Shown: piece after piece, positions 36,505 through 51,485 of the stretch
Numbering within the stretch: the first letter of the stretch is position 1
How the letters are laid out: every line of letters begins with the position of its first letter
From: Nymphalis io
Lineage: Eukaryota; Arthropoda; Insecta; Lepidoptera; Nymphalidae
Assembly (NCBI RefSeq): GCF_905147045.1
Contig: NC_065888.1
Location: forward strand, 3,973,001 to 4,037,000
Reading direction: 5' to 3'
DNA length: 64,000 nt
Notes under the pieces: generated by a model
What the model was told of the DNA's origin: nothing
Database searches by the model: none
The model's input: only the letters and a program-made list of their open reading frames with translations
Program-made: the position numbers and the translations under genes

Positions 36505-37583
36505 TAAAACATTATTACTATAAGTCAATAATAATTCTGAATGGCTTAAATTGTCTTATTTTATAAGTTTCAAGACACATGCTCTTGAAGCAATTGGAAA
36601 TAGAAGAAAGGCTTCAAGTGGTGCCATTCGACTAAAAGTTTTCAACAACAGTTCAAACATTTTGTGGCGCGACGTACAGCGTTTCCCTTTCAGGGAGAAT
36701 TTGGAGCAAGTCTGTAAGGTTTGTACAGAGTGCATCAATTTATTGTTCAATCTTTGTGTATGATAAATCTTGACTTGTACACACAATAAAAGTAGCCATG
36801 TTACAAACTATCATTATTAACACTAGTAGAGTATTTATTTAGTAGGGTATATATCAACACATCTAAAAATATTTTATAATTTTATTGGTTTAATCTCTGT
36901 CATAGTCTGAATAAAAGAAAATATTATTATGATTTTAAGTAAAAATGACTTTGTTAACACAATAAAGTGAAATGTCTGAAATGCCTGTAACATTTCACTG
37001 AATATAATTTATACTATTGAACAATTTAGTAGCGAGAATTAACTTTAATTATTCAATAAATTTATACAGCAACCCTTACATTATTAGCATTCACGACGTA
37101 ACTACACCCGGAATAAAAGGGTCCAAATATTTTAGGTCAACTTAATTTGTAGGAAAATTGCAAGTTTAATTTCTTCTAGTTAAGAGTCCATTTTGCTTGC
37201 TTTCTAAAGTCGACTGCGTCTAATTAATTTAGTATGAGGAAATCTCAATTTCGTGACAATGTTACAGCATTTGCTTTACCGAGTGACTTTTCTTCATATT
37301 TCAAAGGAACGACTGAGTGTTTGTTATAATTATTTTAAAGTTTTATAATTCAATCGATAACGTTTTTTCTTTATTATTTTTAAACAAATTACTATGTGAT
37401 TTGGTAATGATGTGGCGTGGTATATTAACTAATATTACGAATTCGAAAATGAGTTTGTTTGTTACATATTACATCTAAACTCACAAAGCTGCGAATGGAA
37501 ACTAATTGTAAATAAAATAAAGTAATTTCGTCAGCTTGGTGCACTTGCTATAAATTCAAGTTTATCTATCAATCAATCTAAGT

Positions 37584-37765
37584 ATTTTTTTATCGCTGGA
37601 AATACGCATTACGCGTTTCCCCCACGGGAACAGTGGAGGGTATGTGGGACTCGCTGTTGTCCAAGACGCCGAGTGTGCCCTGAACATAGGAATACCCACT
37701 AAAAAACCAGCGGTACAGCGGTAGCGGCACGGGATCGCTTGCGCATGCTACCATGATGTTCAAAA
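37584..37765 (+). repeat. GC-rich interspersed repeat E, copy 2
   Basis: Shares the ordered landmarks of the block at 10862-11088 (cgcattacgcg, aaccagcggtaca, gcgcatgctacc) with small deletions. Same orientation. A frame on the opposite strand here is a by-product of its GC content. Confidence 0.65.
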
Positions 37766-39616
37766 TCTGATTATTCCTAACAATTACATACAATTTTATG
37801 TTATGTGCCTCTGTGACGCTGATTGAATAAATATCTTTTTAATTTCAATTTTGCAGCGTATTGAAAGAAGCTCCAAATCGCTACAAGGCGACAGACATAT
37901 GAGCAACAGTGCACCATTCGCAAACCGTTACTTCATTAAGTATGCTTACTAGTGGTACAGATAGTCTGGTGTGCTATGTATATATACATAGTTCACATAA
38001 ATACATCTTCGTGTTACGTATCTTTTTCAGCGCGTAATGCGACGTTGAAGCGACACCCGCGGGAGTGATTCATCAGACCGGACGGCACAACTTTGCTTTA
38101 TCTGCCTTTTGATACTCTGTTGGAATGTTTTGAGAGGAAATGGCTTAGATTAAGGGTCAATACCCGAGTGAGATTTGCTTCAGTATAATGTTATAGAGCT
38201 CCGTCCTTAATTTATTGGTTCAACTAGATTATATTCATTTTAAGACATTTAACTTCTCGTTTGGTATTCGAAAATTATTGTAGAATCAGAATTTTGGAAG
38301 CACAATTAATATTGTTGAATACTCTAGGGAGTGATCATGAAAATATTCTGTAATTGTTTGTACGTGTATTTATGTGTGTACATAATATGCTTATGTTCAT
38401 TTTTATTTTTTCGATTACATCTGATGCGTTTATTTCAGCACATTTTTTAAATTAATTTCAGCTGTTTTTATATAATAAATAAACGCAACACACTTACAAA
38501 TATTGTCTCTAACAACAAATCCACACATACTTTTTTAAAAGACATATTCAATATTGGTTAATATTTTCTTCCAGTTAATTTATTTTAAGTTTCCGCAATG
38601 AAAACTATCTTTTGTAACATCATACAAAATACAAACATTGTAAGACACACGTGTTGTTTTATATAACTTACATAAATAACTACGATACTCTGAGCTTAGC
38701 TCGTACATATTAGTTACCCGGCGCGGTTTTACTCGCTTTTAATGTTAGAGGATCTATAGTTCTTAGCGTGATTATATACAGTCTATACTATATTACATCG
38801 ATCCTTTCCAGAAGATATCCTCCTTAATATCTTTTCAATATTTTTTTTTTCTTTTTCTCTCTCTCTCTCTTTCTTTTTGTGTGTGTTTATATTTTATATT
38901 TCTCTATGTGTGAAATTTTCTGAAGTCATTGATATATTTTTTCTAAGCATGCATTTCAAAATACGTATGTTTTGGAGCACTCTTTGAATAATATTTTAAG
39001 CGCTTAGCACAAGAAACACGTACAATTATTTATTTAATATTTGTACCTTTCCTAATAAATACGCTATCAAACACAAACATATTTTCTAAATTGGACTAGT
39101 AGATCCTTACATTAGGACGTTCTAACAAATAATCAAATAAGCTTCTCAGCTATATATAATAGAATATGTATAAGCTTTACATACATACATTACAGCTGTT
39201 CCAATGTCAAAATAAAACTTAAATATGAAACGAACCTACAGCAACATGAATACAAAAATAGGATGGAACAAGAAATATTTTTCCTAATGAAGCTCGATTG
39301 TTTCCACTAGCACACCTGATGTCGCAGCGAATTTTTCTTCACGCTCGTTTTCCTTTACAAAAGGGTGTGCGGAACGAGAACAATTGAACATTTCGTGTAT
39401 TGAAACTACGGTAGAATGTAGTTAAGGTTACGTAAATGTTTTTGACTAAGTAATGCTTAATGCAAAATATATCGTATCTTGCTTACGAGTAATTAAAATG
39501 TGGTGTAATAAATGTCACTTAAGCAAAATAACAGTAATAGTGCAAAGAATAATGCGTTGAATTTTTTTTATCATACGGTGCATAATTTTCGAAATATCGT
39601 TTGCTACAAAAACGTT
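37766..39616. other. Intergenic or intronic DNA
   Basis: A CT-rich run near 38850-38875 and AT-rich spacer. No gene seen. Confidence 0.5.
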
Positions 39617-39896
39617 TTTCCTCCCTCCCTTTTGAAGAGGTTTACAGCTTATTCCATCGAGCTGCTCCATTGTGGATTAGTGGAGACACAAGTGGCAGGT
39701 TTTTATCCGACGCACGTAGGTTTCCTCTCGATGATTTCCTTCAATGCTGAATACGAAACGTTTTATAAACATAAATAAACTACAAGAATAATTAGACGTA
39801 TTTGCACAGATTTATACTCTCAACTCAATTTTTACTAAATTTTTTCAATGCACAATTTTTGCTTATTTCTTGATTTCTAACCACTGGGCCACCTCG
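39617..39896 (-). mobile_element. SINE family A, diverged copy
   Basis: ctccctcccttttgaagagg, gctgctccattgtgg, acacaagtggcag and ttctaaccactgggcc follow the family A order, with many changes. A frame at 39512-39778 runs through it and is not a gene. Confidence 0.6.
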
Positions 39897-42800
39897 TTTT
39901 TTTAATACAGTGATAAACTTCATTAACTGCATAATAGGTTTATAAATGATACCACGTGTTGTTGACGACGGTTTTTTGTTAAATTTATAGTTAAATGACA
40001 TTCAATTTAGAGCAAGTTCCAATCATTTGCAGTGAAATGAAATGTTAATCCTTACCAAAAAGAACACAATAATAATTTAAAGTTAACAAAATATACTGTT
40101 AAACGTTGCTAGCACATTATAATAAATATTTTTCACTTTTCATAATAAATATTAGTTACCAATTAAAAAAAATGCAGTTTATTTCGTCGGATTTTCTCAG
40201 GTATTACTTTTTCCCAACCGGTGGTAGTTTCTAATTTGACAAATATATGTAATGCTTTTATATTGAATAAAGGTTTTTGATTTGGTTTGATTCGTTATAA
40301 TTTGAATTTATTGTTATATATATATTTTTAAAGATGATTGAAGGATCGATTACATACTGGATAATTAAGCAACGTGAAATAAAAGTGGGTTTAACAAATC
40401 ATCTCTACTACTACTTCTATAGAATTACTTCTGTGTTTTATGACATCATTTACGTAATACAATTTATTTCTTATAATAAATAAATAAGTATAAAAAATGG
40501 GTGAATTATGTTATATTTATGTTAGTGCCTCGAAATGTGGTTTGCAATTGGACGTTGCCCATTGGAGCGTCGTTTTTTCCTTTTCCCCTGTAATAAATTG
40601 TACATAAAGGCACGCGAGCGAGTCACGCATAACATCTCATAGATTTATACCCCACACTTCTGTCGAAATTTAGATTTAGTATCCCGTAAGCCCATTACTC
40701 ACAACCGTCTTTCGAATTTCTCATTGGTTTCGAAAGAATACGATTGGCGGAGATTATGAAGTCATAATCAAAAAATAAATCGTCAGCAATTTCAATTCAA
40801 TTTATTTGTATAAGAATTTTATGGCTGAATTTATAGGTAGCTGTTAGATTAATAAAATGCGTCATAAATGCGGTCTAAAATTGCACAATTACAGCGCATA
40901 CCGGACTGACGCCGGCGCTCAATAAAGCGAGCTCCCTAGCTACCCGAGTATTTATTTCCGACGCGTCCACTCGCTTATATGAGTTTCACGTCATTATTTT
41001 GGCAAATTTTTCAAAGCAAAACGTTTTTTTTCACGAAACGAGCCGACTCCTGCCAGTTTAAATAACACTCGTTAACATTTTCGAAGCTACGGGCAAGGCA
41101 ATTATTTTTAACATATCATTTTAAACGGTTTCGATTAAAATGAAAAACGTGTTCAACATAGCCTCTAGAATATTTCATTTAAATGATCAAAATCATTATA
41201 ATTTAAATTAAAATATTTGTACCAATAAAGAACGATACGTTGAAATATAATCGTCTTTTCATTAGCTGATTGATAAAACTAGTTACAATTGTCGTGGGTT
41301 TCGTTTTATACTGCAATGCCATTAAAAATATTGATTAAACTTGACTTCGAATTGTGAATTGTGAAAATGGCTTGAAGAAATAAAAAAACTATATAAAGAT
41401 AATTATGTAATTTTTAGGTCTTAGTCAAATTAATAAATATAATACAGAATTAATAAAATTATTATATTTCGTATTATATTTATTACTAATATACATATAT
41501 TTATATTTTCATTAATTAAAAAAAAGCATATAGCACGCGATTTTAAAATTAATTGTTAATTATCAAACTACACGTTCAACAAATAGTTTTATTTTAATTC
41601 TGTTAAATAAATTAAACTCGTATGTATCTATGCATACATTTGAAAACCCAATAAATTAACACATGAAATTTCTTAAGTGCCGTCATTATACAGGGAAAGT
41701 TGTTCTATCCGATCTCTTACAAAGAAAACGGCGGCTCCATGAAATATGCATTAAATATTTACACAGTCTCCGACCAAGCCATTCCCTTGAAGTCTTCTGA
41801 AAAGATTTGCAATTCACCGAACATCCTTTAAGAAAAAAGAGCTGCGGAACAAAGCGAGGGAAGTCTGATCGAAATGAACTTCTAAATACTGACCCACATC
41901 GAACTGGGATTATTGATTGAAAGATACGTTTCAAATTGAGGATTATCGTTTCGAATGTATTTGATTTTGCTTTTGAATTGTGCGTGAATTTTTGAACGTA
42001 ACATAAAATAACAAGAAAGAGGTTTTATTTATTTAGACTTTATTGCAAGGTATATTAAGAGAATATGACGTAAGTATAAAAGTTGCGCAAAGCTGGTCAT
42101 AATGCTTATCATTATTAAATTCCAAAATCGTCTGTAAAGCCAAAAAACTTTTATTGGGCCAGTCTACATTTGAATCTAGGAAATCGGGAGCTACAGTCTT
42201 ATTACCCACAAGACCAACCAGAAAGATATATAGAAAACCAATTGTATATAGGTAAACCAACCAAGAATCGAGTTCATATATTTGTTAGTAACATAATAAA
42301 CTAATTGTTATAGTTATAGTATATATGTATAATTTATATTTGTACCATAAAGTTTTATTTTATAATAATGACTCCACTAACTTTATAAAATAACTAATAT
42401 TTTAGCTGTAGCAAAAACAGTTACAACTTACTTCAAGCTTTAACTTATAAGACTAAATAAGCTGTTCGCTTAAAGTAAGATCGCTAAGTAAAGTAAAAAT
42501 TTGTCTTTCGTTGCTTTTGCTTAATAGATACGCAATATAATGTGAATGAAAATTAAATATTGGTCAAATAAAAAGATTTTTTATCAATATTATTGACACA
42601 AACGTGCTTAAGCGGTACGGTAATTATTTATTTCAACGGTGCCGTTTATCAAAGACGTCAACTGAACATTAAAGAAATGCTGCGTAAATTTTCCGGCAGG
42701 CGTTACAATAAAAAATCAAAAGGATTCCGTTATGATGTGATCGATGGTGTCTATTGAAGTGTTCCGTTACAATAAACAAAAAAAATAAATAAAAACCAAC

Positions 42801-43409
42801 TCAAAGAATACCTGAATATACATTAAAAAAAACTTGACAATAGCCAATACCAATTAAATTAAGAATAACGAACGAAGAATAACGAACCCGATTCAAAAAG
42901 AATTACAAAAATCGGTTCATAAATAAAAAAATAACTTTGAACATACGTCAAAAGATACAAATTCAGAACGTCTTTCTTTTTTTAAAATGCGATTTAGAAT
43001 ATTCTATTCATTTTATTTCGTTCATGATTCTATTTCGTCTACCAAATCAAAGAAGCTTTTTAAAAGCTTAGTTTGTTTTTCAAATATATAAGATATATAA
43101 TGGTAGATTATTTTAATGACGTGTTGAAACCATACTTGCCTGGTACTAGTAATTGAACCAAAGACAAAGGCCGAGAAGAAATTGTAAGAGAATTATTTCT
43201 GTTTGTAAAAAATATTTGTACCTTGTCATCACGGTGTTCCATTGCATGTCGTAACAAAAATGTTTCCTTCACTGCCAAATAAAGATTTAAATGTAACTTG
43301 TATCAGTTTTGATAGTCTAAACTTCAGTTTTTAGATAATGCACACGTTCCACTAGAACACACGCTAAAACGCTTGCATAAAAAAATATATGCAAATGAAA
43401 ATAACTATA
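39897..43409. other. Intergenic or intronic DNA with GC-richer islands
   Basis: Islands at 40540-40740, 40880-40990 and 41690-41920 are less AT-rich and appear single-copy here. No exon with plausible splice sites and family likeness was found. Confidence 0.45.
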
Positions 43410-43700
43410 TGACGAGCCGGTTGGTGTGGTTGGTACCTACGCATGGTTGGTGGTAGCAAGTATATATATGGTATATACTTGCTTTTCACGCCGAAGTTTG
43501 TGGGTTCGATTCCCACCCACGACAGACATTTGTTTCCATCAACATGGCTGTTTGTCCTGAGTCTGGGTGTAATTATCTATATAAGTATGTATTTACAAAA
43601 AAAAAAAAATAGTATATGAAGTATATCAGTTGTCTGGTTTCCATAGTACAAGCTCTGCTTAGTTTGGGATCATATGGCTGTGTGAGAATAATGTCCCAGG
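43410..43700 (+). mobile_element. tRNA-derived SINE, family D
   Basis: Starts gacgagccggttggtgtgg, has the exact box B gggttcgattccca near 43500, gtttgtcctgagtctgggtg, and the 3' block gtctggtttccatagtacaag with agtttgggatcatatggc. A small tatata-rich insertion splits the tRNA-like head. Confidence 0.75.
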
Positions 43701-46059
43701 ATATTATGTAAAAGACGTGTAACATGACGTAAATATACGCAAAATTTTACAATATATTATCTGTTATGTAGTTGTACGATTAATATTATTCACGCTACAT
43801 TTTAGTAAATATTTGGTAATAACGATGTGGTATCTGCATGGAATTATTTATTCATTAGGTACCCCGACTTTATTAACATGGTTTCAATATTTTGGCCTGT
43901 ATGTAACAATCGGTATATAAAAAACGGAACTCTGGTGACGAATCTCAAACGGATCCTAGCTAATTGCACGGAAAATATTATGAAGCAAAAGCTTGTGCAC
44001 AAACTCATGTACTGGGTAGGTTTAAGTCTATGCTGCCCTAATTTGAATTGAAATTTTTCCCCCGCCTCACCGCCGCACAATAGCAACTATATCATTGCGT
44101 GGTGCATCACGCAAATAATTATCTTGTATATTTACAAATGGCAATTATAAATAATATTGATAAAATCTTATTATTTCAATAAACAATCACTTTTTTTTCT
44201 CCAATTCCTCCTTTTATTTTCTTATGCAGTCATGTATCCTGTCCATAGAATCACGTTACTTATTTGCACATAGTATGTATAAAATATGCATTTACGCAGG
44301 CGACACAAGCTCCCCGTTTCAAGCCCAAATCGCTAATGAGGGCGGTAGGAAGAATTGAGCGTACCTGTTTTTTTTTCAGTTTAATTTGGAACAACGAATT
44401 AATAGCATTCTTTTAAATATAAATCTCAAAATAATCATATTCTATTAGAATATTATATATAATTTTTCATTTGTGAGTGTAAAGTATTTATCGAGTACAA
44501 TTGTTTTAATTTTATTATTTTCTATCGATTAATTTTAGGAATCATGTTTTCACATAATATAAGCTTTATATATTTCCAACTTTACTATATATTATTTACA
44601 ATGATTAATAAAAAATTGTCATGCTGCGTCAAACGATGACATTTTGAGGTCGTAAAGACTCTTAAAATCACTTTGCTTTACTATTTGAATTAGATAGTTT
44701 TATTGAATAATATAAACTTATTATAATTTTACATTGCGTGTTTATATTCATTATTTTATACTGAGCTCATTAAAGTAAATATTATTATTAATACTACACT
44801 AAATACTCACACTACAGTTAATAACTGATGCAGAATTAAAAAATTCAAAGCTACAAAATGATATTTATGTTATTTTAGAACTACACGTTTTATTCGTATA
44901 GTTAAGAGGATATTATAACATACAACTAGATAACGAGGGTCAAAAAGACCGAAGGATTAAAGCTATTGGCTGACTGCCCATCCAATTTTCTTTGTTGACG
45001 TCTCTTGGGAGCTAAACTAAGATTATCTTAACAAAGCAAAGAAGCGCTAACTTCGCACGCCCTTAGAAACAATATAATCTATTGAAGGATCTAGCAGGAA
45101 CACAATACTTTTTCTCCGCATCTCGGGCCCAATTTTTATCTCGGAAAAACATTACCGACGTAATTATCTAATTCAGCGAAATAATCGTTAATATTTTTCA
45201 AATGATAAGACAAAGTTGGCCTTACAAAATGCTCCTTGTTTTAATTTATTTTTTAAGAATATCAAAAATAAAGGTTCTGTTTTCTTTAATACACTAAGCA
45301 TTTAATCGTGTTTTATAGAATAATCTAAGCGTAATGCTGTAATACCGGGAATTACTTAATATTACAGCTAAAAACATCGTGTATCCATTTTGATTATGAT
45401 AAATAATATCTGATTTTTATGGCAATTAATCAATTAATATAATCATAAAAGTGTTAAAGAGGTAGAATTAGTAGTTAGTAGTTTGACTAGATTATTAATT
45501 GTAGGACATTATTTCATTCAATAGGACACAAATATTTTTACCGTTCAAATCGTTAAATATAAAACCATACACGATCAATAAGAATATAGGTTTGTTTATT
45601 AAGTCTATTATTTAGAAAAATAAAATTTGATATAATTAACGTTTGGTCTAAGTAAGCGCAAATAGGTAGGTAGGTAAGCAAGAGCGTGTATACGCGTACT
45701 CGCTATTTTGGCACGGAGTAACGAAAATCAATTGCGTACATTCGCGCGATTTCTCGAACATATACGATGCTTGAAGTATTGCTTACGTATATGCCACCTG
45801 AAACCTGCATTATACTCTGAATTCCTAAACTGAATGTGCTAAACTTCACCAGATAGATGTGCGCAGACAGAATAGAACAAACGTCTCGGTAATACTCAAT
45901 GTTACGCGATTTTAATTAATTATTTTATAAAAATATTCATTGTATAAATTTCAACACACCTTAAAAATATTAATAATCCTCCTGTCTCTTTACTAAGAGC
46001 TAATCACCTATGCAGAAGTGGAACATTTTCGTTCGAAATTAAAAAAAAACTGTATTTTT
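43701..46059. other. Intergenic or intronic DNA
   Basis: AT-rich. Frames at 43827-44051 and 43844-44086 overlap on opposite strands and look random. Confidence 0.5.
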
Positions 46060-46348
46060 TTATAGAATAGTTAGGCGGACGAGCACGTGGGCCACCTGAT
46101 GGTAAGTAAGACGAACGTCCATAGACATTGGCATAGTAAGAAATGTTAATCATAGCTTGCATCGCGCATGCACCACCATCCTTGGAAACTAAGGGACCTA
46201 CCCTTATGCCTGTAATTACACTCACAACTGAACTCAAACTTTCAAACCGAAACACAAGAATACCAAGTCCTGTTGTTTTGCGGCACAATATCTGATGAGT
46301 GGGTGGTATCTACCCAGACGAGCTTGCACAAAGCCCTACACCAGTATA
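46060..46348 (+). mobile_element. Repeat family B, complete
   Basis: From ttaggcggacgagcacgtgg to gacgagcttgcacaaagcc and ctacaccagta, all landmarks present. The frame at 46004-46288 on the other strand is not a gene. Confidence 0.8.
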
Positions 46349-47689
46349 AAATAAACTAAAATGTTATCTACTCTTGTTTTCATATTTTTGTATCCACATA
46401 AAATTAAGCATAACACGAATGAAGTAAAATGTGAAAATATTATCAATCATTTTCTTATCATGTATTTCTTGCTTTTGCTGAAGTTGAAAATTAGTTGACA
46501 TTTAACAAAAAGTGCCATAGCGTGACTGGTGACACTCGTAGCGTGAGGTAAAATTATATTTTTTTATTTAATGTGTAATTAACAACTTATTTAAAACTTG
46601 ATTTGTACGTTTCATTTTAAACAGCCGTGGAAATAGCTTTTGATTAACGAAGAACACGTGAACTAATCCGAAGATCGCGGATCCGATATTGGATATTTTT
46701 CAATATGAGCATTAGTCCGCAAATCCATTATTATACTGAAATAAAAAATCTACGATAAGTAAATTAATCTGCAAACTTTTATTGCCTACACTAAAGCTTT
46801 ACTCTGAAGAGAAAAAATGAAGTGATATAGAAGACGACGCCCGCTTTAACTATGACAAATATGACCTTGAAGAGTAGAACCATCAGACTAAGTCTAAGGA
46901 GGAAAATGAAACGATAAATTATGTTGTTTGTAAGAGTTTTAATCACTTGACGATGACGTATGACGACAATGAACGTCACATCACATGTCAGAAACGTTAT
47001 ACTGTGTTGCAACTAAATAGATGTAACAATATATAATCATTATTTTTTTGTAATGACATTATATGGAAATACAACAATCTGCGTGATTGTATATATGAAG
47101 CGGATTACAAAAGCTATCCACGAACTTAATGGCTACGATCTATTTTATATTATCATACCGAAACAAAAATCGGCCCTTGCGCTGCTCTGAGTGCACCGCA
47201 AACATTTTTTTTTTGCATTAAATTAATCTGACCACTGCAGAGTGCAGGCTGCCACCGTACTTATAATTTCGTTATATATAATCCAGCAAGACCAAATAGC
47301 CGTCGGGCCGACCAAATTAATGACCGGCGGACAATTCGAATAGCTGTAATACAAGGTTATATCGCTTTGAGGATCATCCCACAAACTACAAGCGTCCGGT
47401 AACGACCCCAGTTAAATACCGGGCGTGGTATCACGTTCAAACTTCAAGGAGTCGCTTGAAAATTCTCTGAGCTATAGATAATAATAGCAGGCGATTTACA
47501 ATTTAATATGAGCAACATGTAATAATAATTAATATGCCTAAACTATTTCGTTAATTATAATTAAGCTACTTTATTTTTTTATATTAGTTAAAACTACTCA
47601 TATCCTACAAAAAAATCAATACTAAACCATTAAGTGCATACCTCAAAATTTTACGGGGTAATTTGAAAAATCAATTCGCTTTTAATATT

Positions 47690-47815
47690 TCTTTTGACGG
47701 TATTTTGGAAGGTACATTGGAGCTGTAAGAAATATTAACCATTCATTAGATCGCCAAGCGGCCAACAACCTTAGGAACTAATATGTGCCTCGTGCCTATA
47801 GCTACATAATATATC
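47690..47815 (+). mobile_element. Repeat family B, fragment
   Basis: taagaaatattaaccattc, tcgccaag, caacaaccttaggaac and tgtgcctcgtgcctata are recognisable. Confidence 0.45.
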
Positions 47816-50124
47816 TAGAATAGGGTACCGATTCGCGCTGTGTAATAATAATTAAAACAAAACATAAATATGACGTAGTCGTAGGTATGAGATGATTTTA
47901 AAGAATTTGAAAATTAAAGAATTCATGCTTAAAACCAATATTATAGTACTCAATAATTCTTAGCAGGATCTCAAAACAATAATATATATTAAAAAAGTTA
48001 TTATTTTACGAGATATCATTGATGTGTGGATGATCGTTCAGTATTGATATACATATTTGTTTTGTGTGAATTTATTAATGTTATACCGTGTTGTGAGTTC
48101 GATTTTTATTAATTATATCATAATTATATATATATAAGTACCTACCTTGTGGTGTTAGGCATTGTTTACCTAAATTTAAATAAATGAATTTAATTTAATT
48201 GAAATATAAGTATGCATAAATATTTTCTTATTAATTTATATAACAATAAAAAAATATTATGGAAATTATATTACCGTGCACAATTAAAGTGATATCGTTG
48301 CTTAATTCCTAAATGTATTTGAGTGGTAAACTGTTTCACAATACTTGTCTCGATGCGGGTATCCTTAGTTCCCGCATTCTCTATGTCCCGTGAGTTCGTT
48401 CTTAATAATGTTTCATCTAGTATCACTTGCACCATACTGTCAATATGGTAAGTGAAAGATTGAGAGTATTGAAAATTTTCGTACACTGCTTGACGTATAT
48501 TATAACTTATGTCACTGAAAATGTGAGTACGGTATCATAAATGTTTACAAACAAAAATTATTCGATTTTAGCCCGATATAGCAATACTTTAAATATAAAA
48601 TGTTGAAATCTGCAAAAAAATTTATGATGTGAATACGTCTTTCATTATTTGAAATATATATATATTTATGAATGAGGAGACCATTACACATTAAATTTAT
48701 ATCAGAAGATACAACGCGTTTTCGAAAAGGTTTTTATTATAATATATATTAATATACGTACAAGTATGAGGAGGACCATAACCAGGACAGGATACAGCGA
48801 ACTTTAAATTCTGCTTGGATGCATATGATTTGCAATAAAATATTAAGACAAAGCCCTAATTTTAGTAAATTGTAACGTAAGCTAATGATTGAATAAAATG
48901 TGTAAATATTATTATCCTCGTGTATATGTATTTATTTGATAATATATGTATCAGGGCGTGTACTGTTGAGTACAACCACTAGTGCTTATCACGCACTAGC
49001 TCGGACAAGACGTTTCACGTACTCCATGGCTCGCTCCCTGATACAGCTTACACGATTTTTAAATGGTATTCAATCTTTATTTATTACATAATATTTATAT
49101 AGCAGGTATTTAGTGTATTTACAAATGATTTAACATTGTGAATGTCGGGTATGCTGGTAAGTAGCGCACTGCATTTTAAGTTAATTATAACTACAGTGGT
49201 TGTACTTTAATCTTTTGTCGAGCACTGTATGTTTACTAAGTACGTTTTGAGAGTTTATATATTATAGTAACTTACCTTAGGATATATAATAATACGATCG
49301 CTTCATTTCTTATTGTAATTTGTAATCAATTATGAAATTTAACAAAAGAATCCGTAAAGTTCCTTTCGCAAGTTCCATTTAGATCGGAAACTTGTAGTTT
49401 TTATTTCAAATATTGATAAGGAATTGAATTGCTTCAAAATTAAAAAAAGGCTTAAACACTCCATTGCAGGATTAAATAAAGATTAATTATAACAAATTGA
49501 ATGTAATTTTGTCTCTATGAAAGTTATGTTGAGATTAATAGTTGTTGAAATTGCTTTCAATAGAACGGTAAAAAAGATAATAAATCAGACGAAAGAGGTT
49601 TGTTTTCCTTTCAGATTTATCTCACTAAATTCAAATCGAAAATCCATCTCATATCCTTCAGCGCTCTGATCCCATATGATTAATGCTTTGAATTATTTCT
49701 AAAGGGCTTTATACGTCTACTCTTATATGATAACAACTTCAATTCGACAATTTTACACAGTTAATAGCTAAGTAATTGCTTAATAAACAATAAACAAGAT
49801 TAATTTAAAATTTGTTTTTTGTCCGATCAATTAGTACTAACATTTTACTGCTTATGACCCAAAGAGGGTTTCTCCAGAAATTTCAAAACGAAATTACAGT
49901 AGATGATTAATCACCACTTCGACAAGCAACTTCGTTCTTATTTTAAACAGTAAAAATAAGTAACAGTTCATTTACTGTTAAATTGATGAACAAATACCTC
50001 CTCTCCTCGCGTTATGTTTTCCTTCATCGTCGAACACGAGGTGAGATGGTACACGTATATAAGCCGATGAGCTTAGATGACCACATTTTTAAATTAAATA
50101 AGTAAAAAATATATATGACTAATG
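47816..50124. other. Intergenic or intronic DNA
   Basis: AT-rich; no gene. A short family A SINE scrap may lie near 49995-50055. Confidence 0.45.
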
Positions 50125-50292
50125 TTTTGCCTGCGGTTTCACCCGCGTAGTTCCCGTTACGTCCCGTCCCGTGGAAATACGGGAACAAAATCTAGCCTAT
50201 GTTACTCACTGATAAAGTAGCTTTCCATTGGTGAATGAATTTTTAAAATCGGTTTAATGTTTTTGGCGTGAAAGCGAAATTCTAACAAAGTT
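50125..50292 (-). mobile_element. Helitron-like repeat F
   Basis: Reverse orientation: cctgcggtttcacccgcgtag, gtcccgtggaaatacgggaac, atctagcctatg and aaaatcggtttaatg match the family order. Confidence 0.6.
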
Positions 50293-51239
50293 AGGATTCT
50301 TTTCGCTGTCAGATTTTTAATGAAAGATCGTAAATTAAATATTAAATATGTACTTAGTAGATATGCTCTATACGGTGAAAAGTGTTGACCATTTATCTAA
50401 CTTAATATACATATCAAAATTATTTGAATTAGTCCATAGGTCGACCAGTGGACATAAAGAGCGTATTCTCTCGATGTCTCTGATAATAAACAGGATCGAC
50501 ATACAAAATTATTATATTCGATAAATTATGTTCTTATATATCTGACGAATTTATTACAATTTAATTCAAATGAAAATGAGATACTATAGCGATTGGGACG
50601 CATTAATTACAACCATTTCATTAAAATTATTTAATTAATTCAATGCCTATCGTATTAAGTTATTTATTTACTAATGAATGTTCAGTTATATATTGTACAT
50701 ATATTTGACTAAACAAAGCTTATAATAAAGTTCAACGAACTACCATTTCTTTGAGTTGTAACAAAAAGAGAAATCCCTTTTCTTGCAACGGAATATGAAG
50801 ATATTTAATTAATAAGTTAATTGCTGTAGACATCAAGCCTGACATCCTATGTATATAATTTGTTATAGTTATAAATTTTTTCTATAATGAATTGTTTTTA
50901 TATCGCTGTCATTATTGTTAATGTTTTTTTTAAGTCAAAAACTTTTTTGGTAGAGAAAATGGTTTTGAACGTGTGTCCGTCATAAAGTAGTTCAAGTTCT
51001 GCCGTCATAAGGCCGTAATAAAGCATTTATTTTTAAATTGAGTTTTATTCGTATTATTAATTAAAAATATATTAATGAAAGTATTAATAAAAAAAGACAC
51101 ATCAGCCCGTATGTTTTATATAATTTTTTAACTTATTTACGCATTTACAGTTTTGAAACTTTAGTATTGTTTTTAAGAAACAAATAATTTTAATTTATGG
51201 AATAACATTTGAAAATTAACATGTTTACATTAAAAAAAA

Positions 51240-51485
51240 CGTGACTAAATTTGCAAGGATATTCAAATAGTAATTTGCATATCCGCGCTGCGGGTACTGC
51301 CATTACAGATGTTGCAGTCCCTTCGCCCCTAGTTTCGGCCCAGTTTTTAGGGCGAAACTTCTCAAATATGTGCTTTGGAGATAAGGGTCGGGCACCTGCA
51401 TCATTTGCCTCTAATGGCACATTATGGCAGACAGTTTTAAAGAACACAGGGTCGAATAACAGATGCCGTATGGACAAGGGTTAAA
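51240..51485. other. Unexplained GC-richer island open on both strands
   Basis: Frames of 95 codons (-, 51190-51477) and 77 codons (+, 51251-51484) overlap. Neither resembles a family I know. The sequence does not recur in the window, so it could be a host exon, conserved non-coding DNA or an unknown element. Confidence 0.35.

Noticed and set aside
46004..46288. 94-codon - strand frame
   Set aside because: It covers a family B repeat and changes in other copies.
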